A stretch of DNA of 64,000 nt from the NCBI RefSeq assembly GCF_020215705.1, contig NZ_JAIWNB010000019.1, positions 162,400 through 226,399 of the forward strand. The letters are read 5' to 3'. The stretch's first letter is position 1. Each line of letters starts with the position of its first letter. The translations under genes and the position numbers were made by a program. The DNA is from Nonomuraea aurantiaca (GTDB lineage Bacteria; Actinomycetota; Actinomycetes; Streptosporangiales; Streptosporangiaceae). Positions 8,375 to 17,861 of this stretch are shown here, in pieces. Below the pieces are notes generated by a model. The model was not told where the DNA came from. It did not search any database and saw nothing but the letters and a program-made list of their open reading frames with translations.

Positions 8375-10192
8375 GTGGCCCGACCGACCAGCCGCCACAG
8401 CCGACCGGGGCGAACGCTCCTGGTGCTGCTGGCGCTCATCATCGCCCTGGGTGGGACGATGTTCCTGCAGAAGGCGTTCACGCCCAAGCTGGCACTCGAT
8501 CTCGCCGGCGGCACGACGGTGACTCTGTCTCCCGTGACCCTGAACGGCGCCGCCCCGCCTGAGGAGATCCTGGACCGCGCGGTGAACATCATCCGCGACC
8601 GGGTCAACGGCACCGGCCTGTCCGACGCGGAGGTCGCCAAGTCAGGCGACAACATCATCATCTCCGTTCCGGGCGCGGGTCAGGAGGAGGTCATCAAGCT
8701 GGTCGGCACCACGGCGGAGCTCCGCTTCCGCCAGGTGCTCGCCATGGCGGCCACGCAGACTCCGCAGGAGCTCGCCACCGAGGCCCCCAAGCCGGGCACC
8801 TCGCCGTCCGCCGCCCCGTCCAGCACGGCGACCTCCGCGCCGTCGGCCAAGCCGTCATCGTCGGCGCGGGCCCCCAAGCCCACCGCGTCGCCCACGGGCA
8901 AGGCGCTGTCCTCGGCGCTCGTCGCGCCGTCGGCCACCCCGTCGGCCAGTGCCCCGGCGACCGCGGCGCCCAAGGCCCAGGAGACGCCGAAGGCTCAGGA
9001 CACCAAGAAGGGCCAGAAGGACGCCAAGGCCACCCCGGCGCCCACCCCCACGTCGAGCGGCCAGCCGCCCGCCCAGGACCCCAACGCGGGGATCAACACC
9101 CAGGGCATCGACCCGGCCGTCCTCGCGCAGTTCAACAAGCTCGACTGCAGTGACCCGAAGAACCGCGGGAAGGGCGTCCAGGACGACCCGGCCAAGCAGT
9201 TCGCCGCGTGTGAGTCCGACGGCAGCCTCAAGTACGTCCTCGACGTGGCCAAGGTCGTCGGCACCGACATCTCCTCGGCCAGCGCCGGCGTCCAGCAGGG
9301 CAGCACGCAGTGGCTCGTCCAGCTCGACTTCAAGAGCAGCGGCGCGAGTGAGTGGAGCAAGCTCACCTCGACCGCGTTCAACTCGCAGGAGCCGCGCAAC
9401 AAGGTCGCCGTCGTGCTCGACGGCGTCGTGATCACCGCGCCCAACATCATCGGCCCGATCCCGGGCGGCCGCGCCGAGATCACCGGCGGCTTCACCCAGA
9501 AGACCGCCACCGAGCTGGCCGACCAGCTCAAGTACGGCGCGCTGCCGCTGAAGTTCAACCCCAGCTCGATTGACACCGTGTCCTCGACGCTCGGCCAGGA
9601 CCAGCTCATGGGCGGCCTGATCTCCGGCGCCATCGGCCTCGGCCTCGTGGTGCTCTACTCGCTGTTCTACTACCGCGGCCTGGGCATCGTCGCCGTCCTC
9701 AGCCTCGGGATCGCCACGGTCATCACGTACACGGCGGTGGTGGTGCTCGGCCACAACGCCGGGTTCCGGCTGTCGCTGCCGCACATCATCGGCCTGGTGG
9801 TCTCGATCGGCATCACCGCCGACTCCTTCATCGTCTACTTCGAACGCATCCGAGATGAGATGAAGGAAGGGCGGCGGACGCTTCGCGCGGCCGTCGAGGT
9901 GGCCTGGGTGCGTGCGCGGCGCACGATCCTGATCGCCGACGCCGTCATGTTCATCGCCGCGATCGTGCTCTACCTGCTCGCGGTGGGCGGTGTGGCCGGG
10001 TTCGCGTTCGCGATGGGCCTGACCACGCTGATCGACGTCGTGGTGGTCTTCCTGTTCACCAAGCCGCTCATCGCGATGCTGGCCAAGCTCAAGTTCTTCG
10101 CCAAGGGGCACCCGCTGTCCGGCCTCGACTCCGAGCGTATGAGCCAGGATCTTGGCAACACCGGCCGTACGACCACCCCGCAGGAGGCCTGA
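8375..10192 (+). CDS. secD: Protein translocase subunit SecD
   Basis: 605 aa, GTG start. SecD uses the proton gradient to pull secreted proteins from the SecYEG channel. There is an N-terminal helix (near 13-31), a large exported P1 domain, and a C-terminal bundle of five helices starting near residue 408 (GGLISGAIGLGLVVLYSLFYY) with the family's GxTADSFIVYFERIRDE segment. Residues about 130-235 form an Ala/Pro/Ser/Thr/Lys-rich insert of low complexity within P1, longer than in most bacteria. The AGGAGG at its own 3' end (10182-10187) is the ribosome site of secF, which starts one base after the secD stop. Confidence 0.97.
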   Translation: MARPTSRHSRPGRTLLVLLALIIALGGTMFLQKAFTPKLALDLAGGTTVTLSPVTLNGAAPPEEILDRAVNIIRDRVNGTGLSDAEVAKSGDNIIISVPGAGQEEVIKLVGTTAELRFRQVLAMAATQTPQELATEAPKPGTSPSAAPSSTATSAPSAKPSSSARAPKPTASPTGKALSSALVAPSATPSASAPATAAPKAQETPKAQDTKKGQKDAKATPAPTPTSSGQPPAQDPNAGINTQGIDPAVLAQFNKLDCSDPKNRGKGVQDDPAKQFAACESDGSLKYVLDVAKVVGTDISSASAGVQQGSTQWLVQLDFKSSGASEWSKLTSTAFNSQEPRNKVAVVLDGVVITAPNIIGPIPGGRAEITGGFTQKTATELADQLKYGALPLKFNPSSIDTVSSTLGQDQLMGGLISGAIGLGLVVLYSLFYYRGLGIVAVLSLGIATVITYTAVVVLGHNAGFRLSLPHIIGLVVSIGITADSFIVYFERIRDEMKEGRRTLRAAVEVAWVRARRTILIADAVMFIAAIVLYLLAVGGVAGFAFAMGLTTLIDVVVVFLFTKPLIAMLAKLKFFAKGHPLSGLDSERMSQDLGNTGRTTTPQEA

Positions 10193-10193
10193 G

Positions 10194-11186
10194 ATGGGAC
10201 TGGGGCGTCGCCTCTACCGCGGCGAGATCGACGTTGACTTCGTCGGCCGCTGGAAGCTCTGGTACAGCCTTTCCGGCTTCCTGTTGATCGTGTCCCTCGC
10301 CGGGCTGCTGATCAACGGGCTCAACCTGGGCGTGGAGTTCAAGGGCGGGTCGGTCTTCGCCTTCAAGGCGCAGACCGCCACCATCCAGCAGGTCCGCACC
10401 TCTTTCCTCGACGAGGGCGTGCACCAGCCGATCGTGCAGACGGCCGGCGATCGCTGGCGGGTCACCACCGAGAGCCTTGACACGGCGGCGGTGACCAAGG
10501 TCCAGAACGGCATCGCGAAGGACTTCGGCGTGCCGGTCAAGGACGTCGACATCCAGTCGATCGGCGCGTCCTGGGGCGGTGAGGTGTCCAAGAAGGCGTG
10601 GATCGGCCTGGGCGTCTTCATGCTGGCGATCATTCTCTACCTGTCGATGGCGTTCGAGCCGAAGATGGCGCTGGCCGCGATCGTCGCGCTCATCCACGAC
10701 CTCGTCATCACGGCGGGCGTCTACGCCTGGTCGGGCTTCGAGGTCACGCCCGCGACGCTGCTCGGCTTCCTGACCATCCTCGGTTATTCGCTCTACGACG
10801 CGGTCGTGGTGTTCGACATGATCAAGGAAGTCACCGGCAAGCTGGGCACCACGTCGAAGCAGACATACTCGATGGCGGCCAACAACGCGCTCAACCACAC
10901 GCTGATCCGATCGCTGAACACCTCGCTGGTCGCGATCCTGCCCGTGGCGGCGATCCTGTTCATCGGCACCACGCTGCTCGGCGCGGGCACGCTGAAGGAC
11001 CTGTCTCTGGCGCTGTTCGTCGGCATGATCGTCGGCACCTACTCCTCGCTGTGCGTGGCCACGCCGCTGCTGGTGACGCTGAAGGAGCGGGAGCCGAGAT
11101 ACCAGGCCATCGCCAGGCGACTGGCCTCCACCACCGGCACCAAGGGTGGCAAGGGCGCCAAGAGCGCGGCGACGGCCAAGGGCTAG
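10194..11186 (+). CDS. secF: Protein translocase subunit SecF
   Basis: 330 aa partner of SecD. Six membrane segments: an N-terminal helix, a periplasmic-type loop carrying GVEFKGGSVFAF, and a C-terminal bundle with LGYSLYDAVVVFDMIKE and SLNTSLVAILPVAAILFIG. The ATG at 10194 is served by AGGAGG at 10182-10187; an upstream in-frame ATG at 10152 lies inside secD and is ignored. Lys/Gly-rich tail after residue 310. A strong terminator hairpin follows 37 bases after the stop, closing the yajC-secD-secF unit. Confidence 0.97.
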   Translation: MGLGRRLYRGEIDVDFVGRWKLWYSLSGFLLIVSLAGLLINGLNLGVEFKGGSVFAFKAQTATIQQVRTSFLDEGVHQPIVQTAGDRWRVTTESLDTAAVTKVQNGIAKDFGVPVKDVDIQSIGASWGGEVSKKAWIGLGVFMLAIILYLSMAFEPKMALAAIVALIHDLVITAGVYAWSGFEVTPATLLGFLTILGYSLYDAVVVFDMIKEVTGKLGTTSKQTYSMAANNALNHTLIRSLNTSLVAILPVAAILFIGTTLLGAGTLKDLSLALFVGMIVGTYSSLCVATPLLVTLKEREPRYQAIARRLASTTGTKGGKGAKSAATAKG

Positions 11187-11223
11187 CCCGGCTTGGCCCA
11201 CACGGGCCCGTACACGCACGAAC

Positions 11224-11258
11224 GACGCCTCCGCCCACCTGGGCGGGGGCGTCGGTTT
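11224..11258 (+). terminator. Terminator after secF
   Basis: Inverted repeat GACGCCTCCGCCC (11224-11236) and GGGCGGGGGCGTC (11241-11253) around a 4-base loop, with one G-T pair, followed by GGTTT. Ends the secDF transcript. Confidence 0.8.
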
Positions 11259-11413
11259 ATGGAAGCCCTGAGGGCCCTTACAGGGCCGGACATAACCGGG
11301 TGAATACCACTTACCGCCCCCCGGCGGGCGCCGGTGGTCCACCGGATGGGCCATCATGGAGGCCGTCAGTCGTGGGAGAGGACCGCCAGGCGGTCAACCG
11401 AAGGAGTGCCGTC

Positions 11414-11932
11414 ATGAGCGACCTGAGCTCGTTGATCTGTGACCGGATCAGGGACGTGCCCGACTATCCCCAGGCGGGAGTCATGTTCAAGGACATCACC
11501 CCGCTGCTGGCCGACCCGGTGGCGTTCACGGCCGTGGTCGACGAACTGGCCGGCGGCTTCGACGTGGACAAGATCGTCGGGATCGAGGCGCGGGGCTTCA
11601 TTCTGGCCGCTCCGGTGGCGTACCGGGCGGGGGCCGGGTTCGTGCCCATCAGAAAAAAGGGCAAACTCCCCTCCGAAACCCTGGAGGAGTCCTACGATCT
11701 CGAGTACGGATCCGCGACCATCGAGGTGCACCGCGACGCCTTCACCGAAGGTGACCGGGTGCTCATCGTCGATGACGTGCTCGCCACCGGCGGCACGGCG
11801 GAGGCTACCGTACAACTGGTGCGCAGAGCCGGTGCCGATGTCGTCGGCGTCGCCGTACTGATGGAGCTGGCCTTTCTCAAGGGACGCGAGCGTCTTGCGG
11901 GAGTGGATTTGCGCTCCCTTGTGATCGTCTGA
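11414..11932 (+). CDS. apt: Adenine phosphoribosyltransferase
   Basis: 172 aa. Salvages adenine to AMP using PRPP. The PRPP-binding signature is VLIVDDVLATGGT, the substrate side includes GIEARGFILAAPVA, and PDYPQAGVMFKDITPLL is the family's N-terminal signature. ATG 11414 is preceded by AAGGAG at 11401-11406; the longer open frame upstream is the shadow of secF. The position between secF and relA is conserved in actinomycetes. A separate promoter in the 227-base gap after the secF terminator is expected but I could not assign it. Confidence 0.96.
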   Translation: MSDLSSLICDRIRDVPDYPQAGVMFKDITPLLADPVAFTAVVDELAGGFDVDKIVGIEARGFILAAPVAYRAGAGFVPIRKKGKLPSETLEESYDLEYGSATIEVHRDAFTEGDRVLIVDDVLATGGTAEATVQLVRRAGADVVGVAVLMELAFLKGRERLAGVDLRSLVIV

Positions 11933-12005
11933 GCCCGCCCCGAGAGAGGCCAGGTTTCTCACCTGGATACACTGGGGGGCCTGGACTCGATGGTAAGGAG
12001 TCTGT

Positions 12006-14297
12006 GTGCCCCGTGATGTGGTCGTGCCCGACGTAACCGACGCTGGGAGTGCCGAGACGGCGCCCGGTGTCCCGGCGGTGCGTCGACGGCGATTTGGGGG
12101 TGGGGCCATGAATCCGGTGCTGGAGCCGCTGTTCAGGACGGTTCGCGCCACCCACCCCAAGGCGGACCTGCGCCTGATCGAGCACGCCTACGACGTCGCC
12201 GCCTACCATCACCGCGACCAGAAGCGGAAGAGCGGCGACCCGTACATCACCCACCCGCTGGCCGTGGCCACGATCCTGGCCGAGCTGGGCACCGACGACG
12301 AGACGCTGTGCGCGGCCCTGCTGCACGACACCGTCGAGGACACCGCCTACGGCCTCGACGAGCTGCGCGGCGACTTCGGCGAGACGATCGCGTCGCTGGT
12401 CGACGGCGTCACCAAGCTCGACAAGGTCAAGTTCGGCGACGCCGCGCAGGCCGAGACCGTGCGCAAGATGGTCGTGGCGATGTCGCGCGACATCCGGGTG
12501 CTGATCATCAAGCTGGCCGACCGGCTGCACAACATGCGCACGATGCGCTACCTGCCCGAGCACAAGCGCCACCAGAAGTCCCGCGAGACCCTGGAGATCT
12601 TCGCCCCGCTGGCCCACCGCCTGGGCATGAACACCATCAAGTGGGAGCTCGAGGACCTCGCCTTCGCCATGCTCTACCCCAAGCGCTACGACGAGATCGC
12701 GCGCATGGTGTCGGAGCGGGCCCCGCGCAGGGACCTGTTCCTGCAGGAGGTCATCGAGAAGGTCTCCGGCGACCTGCGTGACGCCAAGATCCGCGCGCTG
12801 GTCAAGGGCCGGCCCAAGCACTACTACTCGGTCTACCAGAAGATGATCGCCAGGGACGTGGCCTTCGACGACATCTACGACCTGGTGGGCATCAGAGTCC
12901 TCGTCGACAGTGTGCGCGACTGTTATGCGGCCCTCGGAACGATCCACGCGCGCTGGAACCCGGTCCCCGGCCGGTTCAAGGACTACATCGCGATGCCCAA
13001 GTTCAACATGTACCAATCGCTGCACACCACGGTGATCGGTCCCGAGGGCAAGCCCGTCGAGCTGCAGATCCGCACGCACGCCATGCACCACCGGGCCGAA
13101 TACGGCGTGGCCGCCCACTGGAAGTACAAAGAGGAGGTCGGCGCCCCCGGCCCCGCGGGCAAGGTCAAGCCCGGCAGCGACATGGCCTGGCTGCGCCAGC
13201 TCCTCGACTGGCAGAAGGAGACCTCCGACCCGGGCGAGTTCCTGGAGTCGCTCCGGTTCGACCTGTCGGTCTCCGAGGTCTACGTCTTCACCCCGCGCGG
13301 CCAGGTGGTGGCGCTGCCGGAGGGGGCGACCCCGGTCGACTTCGCCTACGCGGTCCACACCGAGGTCGGCCACCGCTGCATCGGCGCCCGCGTGAACGGC
13401 CGCCTGGTGCCGCTGGAGTCGCGGCTGGGCAACGGCGACACGGTCGAGATCTTCACCTCGAAGTCGCCCGACGCCGGCCCCTCACGCGACTGGCTCAAGT
13501 TCGTCAAGTCCGGCCGCGCCCGCAACAAGATCCGCCAGTGGTTCTCCAAGGAGCGCCGCGAGACCGCGATCGAGGCGGGCAAGGAGGCCATCGGCCGGGC
13601 CATGCGCAAGCAGGGGCTGCCGCTGCAACGCCTGATGTCCGGCGAGTCGCTGCTGGCCCTGGCCCGCGACCTGCGCTATCCCGACGTGTCCGCGCTCTAC
13701 GCGGCCGTGGGGGAGGGGCACGTCGCCGCGCAGACGGTCGTGCAGAAGCTCGTGGCCTCCATCGGCGGCGTCGACAGCGCCGAGGAGGACATCGCCGAGA
13801 CCTCGCTCCCGACGCGCCTGCGCGGCCGTCCCCGGGGCGGCGGCGCGGGCGTGGTCGTGGCGGGCGACTCCGATGTCTGGGTACGCCTGTCGAAGTGCTG
13901 CACCCCGGTGCCCGGCGACGAGATCGTCGGCTTCGTCACCCGCGGGCACGGCGTGTCCGTGCACCGCGCCGACTGCACCAACATCGTGCAGCTCAAGTCG
14001 CAGCCCGACCGCCTGGTGGAGGTCAGCTGGTCGCCGGGCGACGATTCGGTCTTCCTGGTGGCCATCCAGGTCGAGGCCCTCGACCGGCCCCGCCTGCTGT
14101 CCGACGTCACCCGGACCCTGTCCGACCAGCACGTCAACATCCTCAGCGCCTCGGTGACCACGTCGCGCGACCGGGTGGCGGTCAGCAAGTTCACCTTCGA
14201 GATGGGCGATCCCAAGCATCTCGGTCATGTGCTGAAGGCCGTCCGCAACATTCAGGGCGTCTTCGACGTCTACCGGGTCAGCGGCGCGAGCACGTAG
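12006..14297 (+). CDS. relA: Bifunctional (p)ppGpp synthetase/hydrolase (Rel)
   Basis: 763 aa. Makes and degrades the stringent-response alarmone. Order of domains: HD hydrolase with LLHDTVEDT (His107, Asp108), synthetase with RFKDYIAMPKFNMYQSLHTT, TGS domain (SEVYVFTPRGQVVALPEGAT), a conserved Cys segment (LSKCCTPVPGDEI), and a C-terminal ACT domain (RPRLLSDVTRTLSDQHVNI). Because the HD residues are kept, it should both hydrolyse and synthesise. GTG start with AAGGAG at 11995-12000; a second possible start is ATG 12108 (MNPVLEPLF), which would remove a variable 34-residue leader. The stop lies 5 bases from the end of a convergent gene. Confidence 0.97.
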   Translation: MPRDVVVPDVTDAGSAETAPGVPAVRRRRFGGGAMNPVLEPLFRTVRATHPKADLRLIEHAYDVAAYHHRDQKRKSGDPYITHPLAVATILAELGTDDETLCAALLHDTVEDTAYGLDELRGDFGETIASLVDGVTKLDKVKFGDAAQAETVRKMVVAMSRDIRVLIIKLADRLHNMRTMRYLPEHKRHQKSRETLEIFAPLAHRLGMNTIKWELEDLAFAMLYPKRYDEIARMVSERAPRRDLFLQEVIEKVSGDLRDAKIRALVKGRPKHYYSVYQKMIARDVAFDDIYDLVGIRVLVDSVRDCYAALGTIHARWNPVPGRFKDYIAMPKFNMYQSLHTTVIGPEGKPVELQIRTHAMHHRAEYGVAAHWKYKEEVGAPGPAGKVKPGSDMAWLRQLLDWQKETSDPGEFLESLRFDLSVSEVYVFTPRGQVVALPEGATPVDFAYAVHTEVGHRCIGARVNGRLVPLESRLGNGDTVEIFTSKSPDAGPSRDWLKFVKSGRARNKIRQWFSKERRETAIEAGKEAIGRAMRKQGLPLQRLMSGESLLALARDLRYPDVSALYAAVGEGHVAAQTVVQKLVASIGGVDSAEEDIAETSLPTRLRGRPRGGGAGVVVAGDSDVWVRLSKCCTPVPGDEIVGFVTRGHGVSVHRADCTNIVQLKSQPDRLVEVSWSPGDDSVFLVAIQVEALDRPRLLSDVTRTLSDQHVNILSASVTTSRDRVAVSKFTFEMGDPKHLGHVLKAVRNIQGVFDVYRVSGAST

Positions 14298-14302
14298 CCG
14301 GA

Positions 14303-15418
14303 TCAGGCGCCGGGTCGGCGGCCCAAGCGTATGGACAGATCGGGCAGGTTGACCACGATCGCGTCCTGCGTGCTGCGGGCGATGACGACCACCGCCTCCT
14401 GCTCCGGATCGGGATTTTCTTCGCGGTGCGGAACATAGGGCGGGACGAAGATGTAGTCACCGGGCTTCGCCTCCAGCCGCGTCTCGCGGGCGTCCCGGGG
14501 ATCGAGGAACACGAACGACGGTGTGCCGCTGACCACGTAGATCGCCGTCTCCGACTCCCCGTGATGGTGATCCGCCGAGCGCGTCGACGGGGCCACGTGG
14601 GTCTGGCCCATCCACAGCTTGCCGGACCCGGCCGTACGCCCGCTGACGGCGGCCAGGCGGTGCATCCCGGAGCTCTGGGCGGTCTCGGACGTCAGATCGC
14701 CTGAGGCGATATGGCGCAGCCGCTGGTGGAACGGGTCCCCATCGGCCCGGTAACCCTCCCACAGGCGTCCTCCGGCCCGCTCCAGCACGCTTCCGGCCGT
14801 GGCGGCCAGGCGTACCGGATCGTCGTGGGCGGACAGCAGCTCGTCGGCGAGTGCCGCGTCGTACGCGCGCAGCTCGCGCAGCAGCCATTTGCCCGAGCCG
14901 TGCCAGCGGCCCGCGGACGTCAGCGCCAGCCGGGCCGACTCCTGGACGACCTGCCAGCGGATGAACGCCAGCTCGCCCGGGTCCGTCGCGCCCGCCAGGT
15001 CGTCGAGCAGATCCGACAGGACGTAGCGGGCCCGGTCCAGCGTCCCGGGCGCGGCGAGGCCGGGACCGGCGGAGAGGCGTTCGCGCATGACCGCCTGGAC
15101 CTCGGCGGCGCGGCCCGCCCGGTCGGTGAGCACCACGCCCTCGGCGCACAGGCGCGGCAGGGTCGGCCGGTGGCCGGCCAGATCGCGGTCGGCCCAGGCG
15201 ATCAGGCTCAGCTCGTTGTGCGCCAGCAGGTCGACCGGCCAGTCATGCCACCGCAGCGACTCGCGGTAGGGCACGGTCAGGCCGTCCAGCACCACGACCA
15301 CGTCGAGATCGGACCGGCTCGTGCGGTGGCCGGTCAGCGCGCTGCCGCCCAGGAAGGCGTAGAGCGCGTCCGGGAACAGCTCGGCGACCAGGGCACGTGC
15401 GGCGGGCACAGGTTCCAT
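14303..15418 (-). CDS. Nucleotidyltransferase fused to a cupin domain
   Basis: 371 aa. Residues 1-100 look like a minimal nucleotidyltransferase: GGSALTG (24-30) then Asp37 and Asp39 in SDLDVVVV and Asp63 in PVDLL, the three metal-binding acids of the DNA polymerase beta superfamily. Residues about 100-245 are helical, as in aminoglycoside-adenylyltransferase-like proteins. Residues about 260-365 are a cupin: HHHGESE (284-290) and a second motif PPYVPH (His331). The two parts are in one frame with no ATG or GTG at the join, so this is a true fusion. The role is unknown; nucleotidyl transfer regulated by a small ligand in the cupin is a guess. Start at ATG 15418; an upstream in-frame extension looks non-coding. 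Convergent with relA. Confidence 0.82.
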   Translation of the reverse strand: MEPVPAARALVAELFPDALYAFLGGSALTGHRTSRSDLDVVVVLDGLTVPYRESLRWHDWPVDLLAHNELSLIAWADRDLAGHRPTLPRLCAEGVVLTDRAGRAAEVQAVMRERLSAGPGLAAPGTLDRARYVLSDLLDDLAGATDPGELAFIRWQVVQESARLALTSAGRWHGSGKWLLRELRAYDAALADELLSAHDDPVRLAATAGSVLERAGGRLWEGYRADGDPFHQRLRHIASGDLTSETAQSSGMHRLAAVSGRTAGSGKLWMGQTHVAPSTRSADHHHGESETAIYVVSGTPSFVFLDPRDARETRLEAKPGDYIFVPPYVPHREENPDPEQEAVVVIARSTQDAIVVNLPDLSIRLGRRPGA

Positions 15419-15541
15419 GCCCAACACCCTAGAACTCCCCGAACACCGGGTACCCCCCCGACGCTGGACATCCCTGACGCGGGACATGCCGAGCGCCGGG
15501 CAGCGCAGGCGACCCCCTTCGCCCGCGGATCGGCGCGAACC

Positions 15542-16771
15542 TCAGCTGAACTCGGCCAGCGTCCGCTCGGCCTCCTCCAGCCACGAGCGACGGGCGGTGA
15601 TGGCCTCCTCGGCCTCCTTCACGTCCTTGGCGCGTCCGGCGGCCTGAGCCTTGGCCAGGCGCTTCTCCAGCTGCTCGATCGAGGTGCGCAGCTGGTCGAC
15701 CGCGTTCTGGGCGCGGGCCCTGGCCTCGGGGTTGGACCGCTTCCACTCGGCGTCCTCGGCCTTGCGCACGGCGTCGTCCACCTTGCGCAGGCCGCCTTCG
15801 AGGCGGTCGCGCTGCTCGCGCGGCACCGGACCGGCCGCCTCCCAGCGCTCCAGGATGTGGCGCAGCGCCGCCCTGGCCGTGCGGACGTCGGTGACCGGAA
15901 GGATCTTCTCGGCCTCCGTCAGCAGCACCTCCTTGAGCTCGGCGTTGGCCGCCAGGGACGCGTCGCGCTCGGCGAACACCGCCGAGCGGGCCTGGAAGAA
16001 CAGGTCCTGGGCGCCCTTGAAGCGCGCCCACAGCTCGTCCTCGGCCTCCCGCGACGCCCGGCCCGCGCTCTTCCAGCGCTGCATCAGGTCGCGGTAGACG
16101 GCCGCCGTCGTGCCCCAGTCGGTCGAGTCGGCGATCGCCTCCGCCTCGGCGACGATGCGCTCCTTCTCGGCGCGTACGCCCTCGCGCTGCTCGTCGAGCC
16201 CCGCGAAGTACTGCTTGCGCCGCTTGGCGAAGGCGGTGCGGGCGGCCGACAGCCGCTTCCACAGCGCGGCCTCGGTGACGCGGTCGATGCGGTCGGCCGC
16301 CTTCCACTCCTCGACCAGCTGGCGCAGCCGCTCACCGCCCGACTTCCAGTGGGTGGTCTCATCGGCGATGCGCTCGGCCTCGTCGACGATGCGTTCCTTG
16401 ACCGTCCTGGCCTCGGCGCGCGCGTGCTCACGCGCGGCCTTGACCTCCTCGCGCCGCTGCGCGACCGCCTCCGTCAGGCCGTCGAGACGGGCCGTCAGCG
16501 CCGCGAGGTCGCCGATGGCGTGCGCGTCGGCGACCGCTTCGCGGAGCTTGACGATGCTGGCCTCGGCCTGCGCCGGGGCCAGGTCGGTGCCTTTCAGCCG
16601 CTGCTCCAGCAGCGCGACCTGGCCGGCCAGCTCGTCGTACTTGCGATGGAAGTAGGCCAGTGCCTCGTCCGGTTCACCGGCCTGCCAGGACCCGACGGCT
16701 CGCTCTCCCTCAGCCGTACGCACGTAGACGGTGCCGTCGTCGTCTACCCGGCCCCACGGGTCGGTGCTCAC
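15542..16771 (-). CDS. DUF349 domain repeat protein
   Basis: 409 aa, GTG start at 16771 with GGGAGG just upstream. The chain is charged, almost all helical, and contains several repeats of a WK-x-(8 to 15)-L-x3-W type seen in DUF349 proteins, for example HWKSGGERLRQLVEEWKAAD and RWKSAGRASREAEDELWARF. It ends in a predicted coiled coil (QLRTSIEQLEKRLAKAQAAG). No signal peptide or membrane segment, so cytoplasmic. Function is not established. It sits between the nucleotidyltransferase-cupin gene and a cyclophilin gene on the same strand; DUF349 genes near relA are common in actinomycetes. Confidence 0.88.
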   Translation of the reverse strand: MSTDPWGRVDDDGTVYVRTAEGERAVGSWQAGEPDEALAYFHRKYDELAGQVALLEQRLKGTDLAPAQAEASIVKLREAVADAHAIGDLAALTARLDGLTEAVAQRREEVKAAREHARAEARTVKERIVDEAERIADETTHWKSGGERLRQLVEEWKAADRIDRVTEAALWKRLSAARTAFAKRRKQYFAGLDEQREGVRAEKERIVAEAEAIADSTDWGTTAAVYRDLMQRWKSAGRASREAEDELWARFKGAQDLFFQARSAVFAERDASLAANAELKEVLLTEAEKILPVTDVRTARAALRHILERWEAAGPVPREQRDRLEGGLRKVDDAVRKAEDAEWKRSNPEARARAQNAVDQLRTSIEQLEKRLAKAQAAGRAKDVKEAEEAITARRSWLEEAERTLAEFS

Positions 16772-16831
16772 CGTGTCCTCCCGCACTATCCATCAGACCC
16801 TTCGGGACTACTGTCCCTAGTTTGTATTACG

Positions 16832-17722
16832 TCAGCTCTTGCCAGAGAATGTCACGCTTTTGATTTCGACGGTTTCCTTAGGTGCGCCAGTACCATCTTG
16901 CATGGGAGTGATGACACCTGCTTTGTTCACCTTGTCCAGGATGTCCAGACCCTTGGTGATCGTACCCACCGGTGTGTAATCCGGGGTGAGCCCGAGGTCG
17001 CCGAAGACCAGGAAGAACTGGCTTCCGGTGCTGCCCGGCGCCTGCGTCTTGGCCATGGCCATCACGCCGCGCTTGTAGGTGGCGCCCTTGAGGTTCTCCT
17101 CGGCCATGACGTAGCCGGGGCCGCCCGCGCCGTCCGACTGGCCCTTGCCGTCGGCCTTGGCCTGCGGGTCTCCGCACTGCAGCATCGGGAACTGGGCGCT
17201 GCCGAGCCGGTGGCACTTGCTGCCGTCGTAGAACTTCTTCTCCGCCAGGTAGGCCAGCGAGTTGACCGTGCACGGCGCCTTGGCGTTGTCGAGCTGCACC
17301 TCGATGTCGCCCAGGTTGGTGTTGAGCGTCATCGTCCTGGTCGCCGGCTTGAGTTTCACCTTCTTCGGCGGCAGCCCGACGTCCTTGACCACGCCGCCGC
17401 CCTTTTCGGCGACGTAGTCGCAGGTGCCGGTCTTGGCGTCGTACGGCTTGGGCCCGGCGGCGGCCGAGGCCGAGGCCGAGGGCGCCGCCGTGTCCTGGGC
17501 GGAAGCCGTGGGCTGCGCCGTCGCGGCGGCGTCGGTCTTGGAGTCGCCGCCGCCCAGCAACGCGACCGCCGCCACGATGCCCCCCACCACGACGACCACG
17601 CCTACCGTGGAGCCGATGATCGCTGTGCGCTTGGCGCGCTGCTCGCGTTCGAGACGGCGTGCCAGCTGCCGCTCGTGGTGCTCGCGTGCCAGCTGTTTCT
17701 GCCGGTCCTTCCCCGTGGCCAC
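16832..17722 (-). CDS. Membrane-anchored cyclophilin-type peptidyl-prolyl isomerase (copy 1)
   Basis: 296 aa. Basic cytoplasmic N-terminus, one membrane helix (about 35-56, IIGSTVGVVVVVGGIVAAVALL), an Ala/Ser/Thr linker, then a cyclophilin domain outside the membrane. Cyclophilin landmarks: FYDGSKCHRL with the catalytic Arg, LQCGDPQAKADG, and TGSQFFLVFGD. It would catalyse proline isomerisation in secreted proteins. Start chosen at GTG 17722 behind GGGAGG; an ATG further upstream in frame has no ribosome site. A paralogue of similar length and layout lies at 21611-22519, on the other side of hisS-aspS. Confidence 0.92.
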   Translation of the reverse strand: MATGKDRQKQLAREHHERQLARRLEREQRAKRTAIIGSTVGVVVVVGGIVAAVALLGGGDSKTDAAATAQPTASAQDTAAPSASASAAAGPKPYDAKTGTCDYVAEKGGGVVKDVGLPPKKVKLKPATRTMTLNTNLGDIEVQLDNAKAPCTVNSLAYLAEKKFYDGSKCHRLGSAQFPMLQCGDPQAKADGKGQSDGAGGPGYVMAEENLKGATYKRGVMAMAKTQAPGSTGSQFFLVFGDLGLTPDYTPVGTITKGLDILDKVNKAGVITPMQDGTGAPKETVEIKSVTFSGKS

Positions 17723-17861
17723 CGCTTTGCCTCCCATAGTCAATCAACTGAGGTGGGCGAATCGTATCGGCCAACGGGTAATGATTCGCAGCCCGGCGAC
17801 CCGCACCGGTACCCTTCGGTTACATTCCCATTGGCTTTTTTGACGAGATCAGCTGAGGCAG

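Noticed and set aside
14303..15418. Two separate genes for the nucleotidyltransferase and cupin parts
   Set aside because: No ATG, GTG or ribosome site exists at the join on the minus strand, and the frame is continuous.
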